Assembly: GCF_003096715.1 (NCBI RefSeq)
Contig: NZ_QEOL01000005.1
Coordinates: forward strand, 124,001 to 188,000
Direction of reading: 5' to 3'
DNA: 64,000 nucleotides
Source: Paraburkholderia silvatlantica
GTDB lineage: Bacteria > Pseudomonadota > Gammaproteobacteria > Burkholderiales > Burkholderiaceae
The position numbers and the translations under genes were made by a program. Below are positions 15,661 through 23,692 of this stretch, piece after piece. Position 1 is the first letter of the stretch, and the number at the start of each line of letters is the position of its first letter. The notes below the pieces were generated by a model that saw nothing but the letters and a program-made list of their open reading frames with translations, ran no database searches and was not told the origin of the DNA.

Positions 15661-17084
15661 CGTCCGTTCAGCTCGCCCTGTTCGCCCAGTTCGCCCAGTT
15701 CGCCCAGTTCGCCCAGTTCGCCCAGTTCGCTTAGTTCGCTCAGGCAGGCGTCGAATGCGGCGAGCAGACGGTCGACGTCGGCCTCGGTCGTGTCCGGGCA
15801 CACGAGCATCATGTTGTGGAACGGTGTGATGAGCACGCCGCGATTGAGCAGATAGAGGTGCAGCAGGTGTTCGAGTTCGTCATCCATGACGGCGCGCGCC
15901 TCGCTGCCGTTGCGCGGCGGCGTGGCGCAGAACTGGAACTCGGTGCGTGCGCCCACGCGTGTCACGCACCACGGCAACGCATGGCGCGAGATCGTTGCCG
16001 CGACGCCGTTGGCGAGCCGTTCGGCCAACGCGAACATATGCGCATAGGCGGCTTCGGTCATGACTTCGCCGAGCGTCGCGCGCATTGCGCTCATTGAAAG
16101 CGCGTTCGCCGTGAGCGTCGTGCCGATGCCCGAATGGCCCGGCGGCGCGTCGAGTTTCGCCTGCTGCGCACGTGCGGCGAATCCGGCCGAAAAGCCGTAG
16201 ACAGCGCACGGCACGCCGCCGCCCACCGGCTTGCCGAGCACGAAGAGGTCGGGCTCGATGCCATGCTCGCGCGCGTAGCCGCGCGGCCCGCTGCTGATCG
16301 TGTGCGTTTCGTCGATCAATAGCAGCGTGCCGTGCCGTTTCATGAGCGCCTGTGCCTCGCGCCAGAAGCCGGGTTCGGGCAGCACCATGCCCACGTTCGT
16401 CATGGCGGGCTCGGCGAGCACGCAGGCCACGTCGTTGTCGGCGAGTGCGCGCGCGAGCGCTTCGAGATCGTTGAACTCGACCACGCGCGTGGTTGGCAGC
16501 AGGTCGTGAACCTGGCCGAGCAGGCTTGCGCGCTGCGTGGGCTGGCCATCGACGAGATCGACGAAAACGTCGTCGATGGTGCCGTGATAGCAGCCGTTGA
16601 ACACGAGTATCGTGCGCCGGCGCGTGGCCGCGCGGGCCCAGCGTACGGCGAAGCGGTTGGCGTCGCTCGCGGTCATCGCGAACTGCCAGAAGGGCAGGCC
16701 GAAGCGCCCGGCAAGCGCTTCGGCCACGGCTACGGCGTCTTCGCCTGGCAGCATGGTCGTGAAGCCGCGCTGGGCCTGGGCCGCGAGCGCGCGCGCCACG
16801 GGCTGCGGCGCATGGCCGAACATCGCGCCCGTGTCGCCCAGGCAGAAGTCGGCGTAGCGGTGGCCGTCCACGTCGGTGAAGCCAGCGCCGCGCGCGGTAT
16901 CCACATACAGCGAGAAGGGCGTGGACCAGTCGTTCATCCAGTGCAGCGGCACGCCGAACAGCAGATGCCGGGCAGCCTGCGCGGACAAGGCCTGCGACTT
17001 CGGGCGCGCGGCGATGAAGGCTTCGCGTTCGCGGGCGAGGACGCGCTGCGCGCGTTCCCAGTTCACCCCTTGCCGGGTTTGCAT
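15657..17084 (-). CDS. Class III PLP aminotransferase (glutamate-1-semialdehyde aminotransferase-like)
   Basis: 475 aa. The PLP lysine is Lys285 (FVLGKPVGGGVP) and the preceding Asp258 (LLIDETHT) contacts the pyridine nitrogen. MTASDANRFAVRWARAAT replaces the usual SGTEA segment seen in HemL. The glutamate-1-semialdehyde aminomutase-like layout is clear, but a dedicated HemL role is unlikely because of the GntR partner. The last 20 residues, rich in ELG units, are encoded by a 9-bp tandem repeat. First gene of a two-gene operon with the GntR regulator. Confidence 0.85.
   Translation of the reverse strand: MQTRQGVNWERAQRVLAREREAFIAARPKSQALSAQAARHLLFGVPLHWMNDWSTPFSLYVDTARGAGFTDVDGHRYADFCLGDTGAMFGHAPQPVARALAAQAQRGFTTMLPGEDAVAVAEALAGRFGLPFWQFAMTASDANRFAVRWARAATRRRTILVFNGCYHGTIDDVFVDLVDGQPTQRASLLGQVHDLLPTTRVVEFNDLEALARALADNDVACVLAEPAMTNVGMVLPEPGFWREAQALMKRHGTLLLIDETHTISSGPRGYAREHGIEPDLFVLGKPVGGGVPCAVYGFSAGFAARAQQAKLDAPPGHSGIGTTLTANALSMSAMRATLGEVMTEAAYAHMFALAERLANGVAATISRHALPWCVTRVGARTEFQFCATPPRNGSEARAVMDDELEHLLHLYLLNRGVLITPFHNMMLVCPDTTEADVDRLLAAFDACLSELSELGELGELGELGELGEQGELNGR
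15681..15743. repeat. 9-bp tandem repeat in the 3' end of the aminotransferase gene
   Basis: Five perfect TTCGCCCAG units (15681-15725) are followed by two variant units (15726-15743). On the minus strand they encode repeated GEL triplets. The unit is a multiple of three, so copy-number change would lengthen or shorten the tail without shifting the frame. Confidence 0.93.
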
Positions 17085-17097
17085 GTGTGTCTCCTTG

Positions 17098-17149
17098 AGA
17101 TTTGATCAAATCTTCGCATGAGCGAATGGTGAAGTAAATTTGATCAAAT
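17098..17149. promoter_or_regulatory. Paired palindromic operators upstream of the aminotransferase-GntR operon
   Basis: AGATTTGATCAAATCT (17098-17113, a perfect 16-bp palindrome) and ATTTGATCAAAT (17138-17149, a perfect 12-bp palindrome) share the core ATTTGATCAAAT. Their centres are 38 bp apart. The first lies 14 bp from the start codon. Paired palindromes are normal for FadR-type GntR dimers, so autoregulation by the second gene of the operon is the simplest reading. Confidence 0.65.
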
Positions 17150-17161
17150 ATTCAGGGACAC

Positions 17162-17197
17162 AAAAAGGCGCGATGCTATCCAGCATCGCGCCTTTTT
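17162..17197. terminator. Bidirectional intrinsic terminator
   Basis: A perfect 16-bp inverted repeat, AAAAAGGCGCGATGCT / AGCATCGCGCCTTTTT, with an ATCC loop. It sits 22 bp past the doxX stop codon and ends that minus-strand transcript, insulating the aminotransferase promoter. The A-run/T-run symmetry makes it usable in both directions. Confidence 0.88.
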
Positions 17198-17218
17198 GCA
17201 GTCAATCAAAACCGTGCG

Positions 17219-17632
17219 TTACTTCCTGTCGATCGAGATCGCTCCCGGACCCGTCACCGCGAGTGCGAGCAAGCCGCCGGCGATGCTGATGTTCTTGTAG
17301 AAGTTGATCATGTTCGCCATTTGATCGGCGCCGGTCATGGTCCAGAAGTGATGGCCGATGAACGCCGTCGCAACGGTGTAGATCGCGAGCAGCACGGCGA
17401 GCGGCCGCGTATAGAACCCCACCAGCAGCAGAATGCCTACCGCGAACTCCATGATTACGGCGATGACAGCCGACAGCATCGGCACGGGCGCGCCCACGTG
17501 CGCCATGTAGTCGACAGTGCCCGAAAAGCCCGTGATCTTGGACCAGCCGAAGAGGATGAACAGGGAAGTCAGCAGGATGCGCGAGACCAGCAGCACGACG
17601 TCGTTGCCCGGCCCGAACAGGTTGTATCGCAT
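17219..17632 (-). CDS. DoxX family membrane protein
   Basis: 137 aa, four membrane helices. ILLTSLFILFGWSKITGF at the N-terminus and AVGILLLVGFYTRPLAVLLA are characteristic of the DoxX family, small inner-membrane proteins of uncertain redox-related function. It is downstream of the pirin gene in the same orientation, an association often seen in Proteobacteria. A strong terminator follows. Confidence 0.88.
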   Translation of the reverse strand: MRYNLFGPGNDVVLLVSRILLTSLFILFGWSKITGFSGTVDYMAHVGAPVPMLSAVIAVIMEFAVGILLLVGFYTRPLAVLLAIYTVATAFIGHHFWTMTGADQMANMINFYKNISIAGGLLALAVTGPGAISIDRK

Positions 17633-17763
17633 GGTTTTCTCCGAAGAAGTTTTAAGCAGTTCACTACGTGTCAGTTCGCGCTTTGCCGGACGGCGGCCCG
17701 CTTTCAGTGGGCGGGCCGCCGCGTGCCGGCTGCGCCGGCATCACCTCAGGCGCAACGCCGAAG

Positions 17764-18489
17764 TCAAGACCAAAGCTCCGGCACTTCGATATTACGCAGA
17801 TCGAACACCAGGACCTCTGCATCGTGTCCGTCGCTGAAGCTCAGCTCGCGCTCGGAGCGGATGCGCGCGCCGTCGCCTTCGCCGAGTTCCACGCCGTTCA
17901 GGGTCACGCTGCCGCGCGCCACATGAACGTAGGCGTAGCGGTCGGCGCCCACTTCGACCTTCGCCGTTTCCGGGCCGTCGAGGCGTCCCGCATACACGCG
18001 TGCGTCCTGGCGCAGCAGCAGGGAGTCTTCGGCGCCGTCCGGCGAAAGGATCAGGCGGAACTTGCCGCGCTTTTCCTCATCGGCGATGTGCTTCTGCTGG
18101 TAGCGCGGCTGCGCGCCCTTCACGTTCGGTGCAATCCAGATCTGCAGGAAGTGCACCCCTTCGTCGGCCGAGTGGTTGAACTCGCTGTGCGCGACGCCGG
18201 TGCCGGCGCTCATCAGCTGCACGTCGCCGGGGACGATCACCGAGCCCGTGCCCATCGAGTCCTTGTGCTCGAGCGCGCCTTCCAGCACGTACGAGAAGAT
18301 TTCCATGTCGCGGTGCGGGTGCTTGCCGAAGCCGCGCGCCGGGGCCACGCGGTCGTCGTTGATCACGAGCAGGTCCGAAAAGCCCACTTGCTTCGGATCG
18401 TAGTAGTTGGCAAACGAAAACGTGTGACGCGAGCTGAGCCAGCCATGTTCGCCGCGGCCGCGTTGGTCTGCCTTGCGAAGTTCGATCAT
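17764..18489 (-). CDS. Pirin family protein
   Basis: 241 aa, two cupin barrels. Metal ligands of the N-terminal barrel are visible in GFGKHPHRDMEIFSYVLEG and GTGVAHSEFNH. Some bacterial pirins have quercetin-dioxygenase-like activity. The start at 18489 is preceded by GGAGAGACG on the coding strand. Divergent from a LysR-type gene (18616) that probably controls it and the following doxX. Confidence 0.9.
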   Translation of the reverse strand: MIELRKADQRGRGEHGWLSSRHTFSFANYYDPKQVGFSDLLVINDDRVAPARGFGKHPHRDMEIFSYVLEGALEHKDSMGTGSVIVPGDVQLMSAGTGVAHSEFNHSADEGVHFLQIWIAPNVKGAQPRYQQKHIADEEKRGKFRLILSPDGAEDSLLLRQDARVYAGRLDGPETAKVEVGADRYAYVHVARGSVTLNGVELGEGDGARIRSERELSFSDGHDAEVLVFDLRNIEVPELWS

Positions 18490-18615
18490 TTTCGTCTCTC
18501 CGTGTGAATCGTTTCGATTCGGTTGACTGTTGCGATGGAAGAATTCTAGGTCAATCAAATCGAATCGAATCGCCGTAAAATACGACTCACCGTCACATTG
18601 AAGTGGACAATAGCA

Positions 18616-19524
18616 ATGCAACTCGACGACATGCGGATCTTCGTGAACACCGTGGATGCGGGCAATTTCACGGCGGCGGCTCACCGGCTGCGGCTTTCCA
18701 AGCAGTTCGTGAGCCGGCGCGTGGCGGCGCTGGAGGCGGATCTGGGCGCCCGCCTGCTCGTGCGCAACACGCGCAAGCTGGCGGTCACGGACCTCGGGCA
18801 GGACTTCTACGAGCGCGCGAAACGCATCCTTGCGGACGTGGCCGAAGCCGAGCAGGCCATGTCGGACCGGCGCAGCGAGCCGCGCGGCCTCCTGAAAGTG
18901 AGCGCGCCGATGTCGTTCGGCATGGCGCACCTTTCGCCGCTCGTCGCCGAATTTCTGCGCGAGCATCCAGACGTGCGCTTCGACATGGACCTGAGCGACC
19001 GCACCGTCGACGTGATCGGAGAGGGTTTCGACATGGCGTTGCGCATTGGCCGGCTGGCCGATTCCACGCTGGTCGCGCAAAAGCTGATCGACGTGCGCAT
19101 GATCGCCTGCTGCAGCCCCGGCTACCGGCGGCGCCGCCGCGCGCCGCAAACGCCCGCCGATCTCGCGCAGCACGCCTGCCTGCCGTACGGACAGCAGGGC
19201 CGGGCGCCGTGGGAATTCATCGTCGACGGCGTGCGCACGCCTTTCGACGTGCACGGGCCGCTACGCGCGAACAACGGCGAAGTGATCCGCGACGCAGCCA
19301 TTGCCGGGCTCGGCATCTGCTATCTGCCGGACTTCATCGTGGCAGGATCGGTTGATGCGGGACTGCTCGTCGAGGTGCTCGAGCCGTTCATGCCGCCGCC
19401 CAACGCGCTGCATGCGCTGTACCCGCAGCATCGTGAAGCTTCCGTGACGATCCGCGCATTCACGCAATACCTGCGCGAGCGGCTTGCGGCGCGTGCGGCA
19501 ACTGCGCGTGGCGGAGCGCTTTGA
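18616..19524 (+). CDS. LysR-family transcriptional regulator
   Basis: 302 aa. The N-terminal winged helix (MQLDDMRIFVNTVDAGNFTA, then AHRLRLSKQFVSRRVAALEADLGARLLVR) and substrate-binding domain are of the AaeR/DmlR-like class. The start at 18616 was preferred to the ATG at 18598 because LysR proteins normally begin a few residues before the first helix. The divergent gap to pirin contains a TTGAC / GTCAA pair (about 18523-18554) that could be part of its operator. Confidence 0.87.
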   Translation: MQLDDMRIFVNTVDAGNFTAAAHRLRLSKQFVSRRVAALEADLGARLLVRNTRKLAVTDLGQDFYERAKRILADVAEAEQAMSDRRSEPRGLLKVSAPMSFGMAHLSPLVAEFLREHPDVRFDMDLSDRTVDVIGEGFDMALRIGRLADSTLVAQKLIDVRMIACCSPGYRRRRRAPQTPADLAQHACLPYGQQGRAPWEFIVDGVRTPFDVHGPLRANNGEVIRDAAIAGLGICYLPDFIVAGSVDAGLLVEVLEPFMPPPNALHALYPQHREASVTIRAFTQYLRERLAARAATARGGAL

Positions 19525-19847
19525 CGCGGTAAGCCTGCGTTCCTTGCAGAAAGGCCGTTGCGCCTGCATCCAGGAGCCAAAGCCTTGCGCAGGCATCACC
19601 GCACGCACCACGAAAGGGCCGCATGTGAGGCGCATTGTCGCAGTTTCGTTGTATGCTCACCGCCCCGAGGGTTGCTCGGGCCGCGTGATGCGGGCGCCGA
19701 TCCCTTTGCTGGCGGGCTTCGAGGAAGGCTATGGGGCCCGATAGGCAGGGTTAATACCAGCGATCAAAGCAACCAATTTTTCAAACGGACGCGGTTCCCG
19801 TAACCTTCGTCCATACCTTTTCCCAACCCAGAGCGAGGAAACAACGC
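19525..19847. other. Intergenic region upstream of ahpC
   Basis: 323 bp without a convincing gene. The ahpC promoter must lie here. A partial OxyR-like element, CTAT-N8-ATAG (19729-19744), is one base off the usual spacing and lacks clear outer half-sites, so OxyR control is only a possibility. AGCGAGGAAACAACGC before 19848 supplies the ribosome-binding site. Confidence 0.4.
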
Positions 19848-20411
19848 ATGTCTCTCATCAACACGCAAGTCAAGCCGTTCAAGGCAACCGCATACCACAA
19901 CGGTAAGTTCGTCCCGGTCTCTGAAGAAAACCTCAAGGGCAAGTGGTCGGTTGTCGTGTTCTACCCGGCCGACTTCACTTTCGTGTGCCCGACGGAACTC
20001 GGCGACCTGGCTGACCATTACGCAGAATTCCAGAAGCTGGGCGTCGAAATCTACGGTGTGTCGACCGACACGCACTTCACGCACAAGGCATGGCACGACA
20101 CGTCGGACACGATCGCCAAGATCCAGTACCCGCTGGTCGGCGACCCGACGGGCGCAATCACGCGCAACTTCGACGTGATGATCGAAGAGGAAGGCCTGGC
20201 ACTGCGCGGCACGTTCGTGATCAACCCGGAAGGCGAGATCAAGCTGTGCGAAATCCACGACAACGGTATCGGCCGTGACGCCAAGGAACTGCTGCGCAAG
20301 GTGCAGGCGGCTCAGTACGTCGCCGCTCACCCGGGTGAAGTTTGCCCCGCCAAGTGGACGCCGGGCGCTGAAACGCTCAAGCCGTCGCTCGACCTCGTCG
20401 GCAAGATCTAA
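19848..20411 (+). CDS. ahpC: Alkyl hydroperoxide reductase subunit C (typical 2-Cys peroxiredoxin)
   Basis: 187 aa, full length. Peroxidatic Cys47 is in DFTFVCPTE and resolving Cys166 in GEVCPAKW. It reduces hydrogen peroxide, organic peroxides and peroxynitrite in the cytoplasm and is regenerated by AhpF, encoded 189 bp downstream. A hairpin without a T-run lies between the two genes. Confidence 0.97.
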   Translation: MSLINTQVKPFKATAYHNGKFVPVSEENLKGKWSVVVFYPADFTFVCPTELGDLADHYAEFQKLGVEIYGVSTDTHFTHKAWHDTSDTIAKIQYPLVGDPTGAITRNFDVMIEEEGLALRGTFVINPEGEIKLCEIHDNGIGRDAKELLRKVQAAQYVAAHPGEVCPAKWTPGAETLKPSLDLVGKI

Positions 20412-20424
20412 GCGTCGCTGTATC

Positions 20425-20447
20425 CATGCGATCGCCGCGATCGCATG
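20425..20447 (+). promoter_or_regulatory. Intercistronic hairpin between ahpC and ahpF
   Basis: A perfect 10-bp inverted repeat, CATGCGATCG / CGATCGCATG, with a CCG loop and no T-run. Likely roles are protection of the ahpC mRNA 3' end or partial termination, giving more AhpC than AhpF. Confidence 0.5.
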
Positions 20448-20599
20448 ACGCCCAGGTCTGATTCGCAGCATCCCCGGGCCGTGCCCACGCGGCTGCGGCC
20501 CGGGAACCCTGTTCGCCTCGTCAAGCCATAAGCGGAACGGCGAAATTGCCAGGCAATACTTAGAATTCCCCCGCTTCTTCTTTAGCCGGAAAAAAAGCC

Positions 20600-22204
20600 A
20601 TGCTCGACGCCAACCTCAAAGATCAACTCAAAAGCTACCTCGAAAAAGTCACGCAGTCGATCGAGATCGTTGCGTACCTGGACGAAGGCGAGAAGTCGCA
20701 AGAACTGCAGCAACTGCTGCAGGACATCGCATCGCTCTCGGATCGCATTTCCTACGAAGAACGCCGTGGCGCCGCAGCCGGCGACGCGCGTACCCCCTCG
20801 TTCGACATCAAGCGTGCGAACTCCGACGTGAAGGTCACGTTCGCGGGCATTCCGATGGGCCACGAATTCACGTCGCTCGTGCTGGCGCTGCTCCAGGTGG
20901 GCGGCCATCCGGTCAAGCTCGAGGACGACACGATCGAACAGGTGAAGGCGCTCGACGGCGCGTTCTCGTTCGAAGTCTATATGTCGCTGTCGTGCCAGAA
21001 CTGCCCGGAAGTCGTGCAGTCGATCAACGCGATGGCTACGCTCAACCCGAACGTGCAGATCGTCACCATCGACGGCGCGCTCTATCAGGACGAAGTCGAG
21101 AAGCGCCAGATCATGGCTGTGCCGACCATCTACCTGAACGGCGAAGTGTTCGGCCAGGGCCGCATGGGCGTCGAAGAGATTCTCGCGAAGCTCGATACCG
21201 GCGCATCGTCGCGTGCCGCCGGGAAGCTGAACCAGAAGGATGTTTTCGACATGCTCATCGTCGGCGGCGGCCCCGCGGGCGCTGCGGCTGCGATTTACGC
21301 GGCGCGCAAGGGCATTCGCACCGGCGTGCTCGCCGAGCGCTTCGGCGGCCAGGTGCTCGACACGATGGCGATCGAGAACTTCGTCTCGGTCACGGAAACG
21401 GAAGGGCCGAAGTTCGCCGCGGCGCTGGAGCAGCACGTGCGTGCCTATGACGTCGACATCATGAATCTGCAGCGCGCCGAAGCGCTCGTGCCCACGGGCA
21501 ACGGCTTCGAAGTGCGCACGCAAAGCGGCGCGACGCTGCGCGCGAAGAGTGTCGTGCTCGCAACGGGTGCGCGCTGGCGTAACGTCGATGTGCCGGGTGA
21601 GCAGCAGTACAAGAACAAGGGCGTCGCCTACTGCCCGCACTGCGATGGCCCGCTCTTCAAGGGCAAGCGCGTGGCGGTGATCGGCGGCGGCAACTCGGGC
21701 GTGGAAGCGGCGATCGACCTGGCCGGTATCGTGAGCCATGTCACGCTGCTCGAATTCGGCGCGCAACTGCGTGCGGACGAAGTGCTGCAACGCAAGCTGC
21801 GCAGCCTGCCGAACGTCACGGTGCACGTGAACGCGCAAACCACGGAGATCTCCGGCGACGGCCAGAAGGTCACCGGTCTCGCCTGGCTCGAACGTACGTC
21901 GGGCGAGAAGCATCATCTCGAACTCGAAGGCGTGTTCGTGCAGATCGGTCTCGTGCCGAACAGCGAGTTCCTCAAAGGTACGGTGGCGCTGTCGAAGCAC
22001 GGCGAGATCGAAGTGGACGCGAAGGGTCAGACGTCGGTGCCGGGCGTGTTCGCCGCGGGCGACGTGACGACCGTGCCGTTCAAGCAGATTGTGATCGCCG
22101 TGGGCGAAGGTGCGAAGGCATCGCTCGGCGCATTCGATTACCTGATCCGCTCCTCGGTGGAGCAGGAAGAGGACGCGAAGGCGGCGGCGCCTGTGGTCGC
22201 CTGA
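20600..22204 (+). CDS. ahpF: Alkyl hydroperoxide reductase subunit F
   Basis: 534 aa. The N-terminal double-thioredoxin domain has the redox pair Cys132/Cys135 (SCQNC). The thioredoxin-reductase-like body has FAD motif [11 protein letters not shown] (about 221-231) and active-site Cys345/Cys348 (CPHC). It passes electrons from NADH through FAD and two disulfides to AhpC. Followed by a clear terminator. Confidence 0.97.
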   Translation: MLDANLKDQLKSYLEKVTQSIEIVAYLDEGEKSQELQQLLQDIASLSDRISYEERRGAAAGDARTPSFDIKRANSDVKVTFAGIPMGHEFTSLVLALLQVGGHPVKLEDDTIEQVKALDGAFSFEVYMSLSCQNCPEVVQSINAMATLNPNVQIVTIDGALYQDEVEKRQIMAVPTIYLNGEVFGQGRMGVEEILAKLDTGASSRAAGKLNQKDVFDMLIVGGGPAGAAAAIYAARKGIRTGVLAERFGGQVLDTMAIENFVSVTETEGPKFAAALEQHVRAYDVDIMNLQRAEALVPTGNGFEVRTQSGATLRAKSVVLATGARWRNVDVPGEQQYKNKGVAYCPHCDGPLFKGKRVAVIGGGNSGVEAAIDLAGIVSHVTLLEFGAQLRADEVLQRKLRSLPNVTVHVNAQTTEISGDGQKVTGLAWLERTSGEKHHLELEGVFVQIGLVPNSEFLKGTVALSKHGEIEVDAKGQTSVPGVFAAGDVTTVPFKQIVIAVGEGAKASLGAFDYLIRSSVEQEEDAKAAAPVVA

Positions 22205-22231
22205 GCGAAGGTTTAGAGCAGTCTCTCTTTG

Positions 22232-22256
22232 CGCCGGCTTACGCCGGCGTTTTTTT
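22232..22256 (+). terminator. Intrinsic terminator of ahpF
   Basis: Stem CGCCGGC / GCCGGCG with a TTAC loop, followed by seven T residues. Confidence 0.88.
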
Positions 22257-22318
22257 ACGGGTGCGCAAGATGAGACGGTTCAGTCCTGGACGAGCGGGCT
22301 GCCATACGACTCGCGCCC

Positions 22319-23692
22319 TCACCCCCGCGCCGCGATCTCCTTCTTCCACCCTGCAATGATCTTGCCTGCGAGCGCGTTGTAGTCGCCGTCGAAGTGGTGA
22401 TCGCCGCTCGTCTTGACGACGTCGACGCCGGTATTCACGAGCGCCGGGCACAAGGTGTCTTTCTCGCCCGCGCCGTACACGCATTGCACGATCGAGGGGG
22501 GCACCTTCGCGAGTTCCGGGCGCACCTGCAGTGCCTTGTCGCTGGCGGGCATGCCGAGCCAGCCCGTCACGCGGATCTGGAAGTCGGCGTCCGGCGCGAA
22601 GCCGAGCAGCGACATGTACGACACCTTCGCGCGCAATGCGTCGGGCAGACGGTTGTAGGCGAACGGCATCACGTCCGCGCCGAACGAGTAGCCCACGAGC
22701 GCGATGTGCTGCGCATGCCAGCGCGAGCCGTAGGTCTTCAGCACGCGGGCGAGATCGTGGCTCGTTTGCCCGGGTGTCTTTTCGCTCCAGAAGTAGCGCA
22801 GCGCGTCCCAGCCGATCACCGAAACGCCCTGCTTTTGCAGCGCTTCGGCAATCGTCTTGTCGAGATCGCGCCAGCCGCCGTCGCCCGAGATCACCACCGC
22901 GAGCATGTCGGTGGGGTGTGCCGCGGGCAGTTCGACGAGCGGCAGGTCCGACACGTCCTCTTCGCTTTCCGTCACGACGCGCAGGTGATTCGATGTGAGC
23001 GCAACGATCTTGTCGGCGTCGGCAACGCCGGAGTCGAAGGCGCGCGGTGTGCCAGAACGGCTTGCGCGTGCATCTTTTGTCGTCACGCCCTGCTCGAAGA
23101 AACCGGGCAAGCCGTTGCCGCGCGAGAGCGTGGGGTCGGCCGGGCAGGGTGCGAAGCGCGCGTCGAGTTCCGCGGCCGGATCGAGCGACACGGCGCCCGC
23201 CATCGTGTTCGCGGGCGCCTGCGAGAGCATGCGCTGCGCGATGAGCGCGCCTTCGCCGCTGCCGATGGCGATCGGCGCGTAGTACTCGCTCGCGCCCTGC
23301 TGGCGTTCGAGCTGGTGGCTCAGCGCTTCTGCGTCGCTGTAGAGCTTGTGGCAGGTCTCGTTCTTCACGGCGGCGAGGTTCTGCGCATAGCGCTCCGTGT
23401 CGACACCCACGACGAGCGCGCCATGCTGCGCGAGCGCGTCGGCGCGTGCCTGGTCGGCGGCGCTCCAGTGCGGCGCCGCCGAGAACAGCACGGTGAAGCC
23501 GCGCATCGCGCCGGCCGGTTTCGTCACCGCGACTTCGCCGTAACGGCCGCCGGAAACGTGCATCGTCCCGGCGGAAGCGGGCGTCGAGGCGGGCGTCGAA
23601 GCCGCGTTGGCGTGAGCCGTGAAAATCGCGAGCACAGCGGCGCCCGCTGCCGTGCCTGCAATGCGCGGCAGCCTGGGAAAACGGAATGTCAT
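22319..23692 (-). CDS. acvB: AcvB/VirJ-type periplasmic serine hydrolase
   Basis: 457 aa. A signal peptide (about 1-31, ending AHANA) leads to two alpha/beta parts; the second carries the nucleophile motif GYSFG (ALVGYSFGADVMPF) and is the VirJ-like catalytic half (VVISGDGGWRDLDKTIAEAL). In Agrobacterium and Rhizobium the homologue (AcvB/AtvA), encoded after lpiA, acts in the periplasm on lysyl-phosphatidylglycerol made by LpiA. The same gene order occurs here: the ATG overlaps the mprF/lpiA stop by four bases. The start at 23692 is fixed by that overlap and the signal peptide. Confidence 0.87.
   Translation of the reverse strand: MTFRFPRLPRIAGTAAGAAVLAIFTAHANAASTPASTPASAGTMHVSGGRYGEVAVTKPAGAMRGFTVLFSAAPHWSAADQARADALAQHGALVVGVDTERYAQNLAAVKNETCHKLYSDAEALSHQLERQQGASEYYAPIAIGSGEGALIAQRMLSQAPANTMAGAVSLDPAAELDARFAPCPADPTLSRGNGLPGFFEQGVTTKDARASRSGTPRAFDSGVADADKIVALTSNHLRVVTESEEDVSDLPLVELPAAHPTDMLAVVISGDGGWRDLDKTIAEALQKQGVSVIGWDALRYFWSEKTPGQTSHDLARVLKTYGSRWHAQHIALVGYSFGADVMPFAYNRLPDALRAKVSYMSLLGFAPDADFQIRVTGWLGMPASDKALQVRPELAKVPPSIVQCVYGAGEKDTLCPALVNTGVDVVKTSGDHHFDGDYNALAGKIIAGWKKEIAARG

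Noticed and set aside
19729..19744. OxyR site upstream of ahpC
   Set aside because: CTAT and ATAG are 8 rather than 7 bases apart and the outer half-sites do not match; kept only as a remark.
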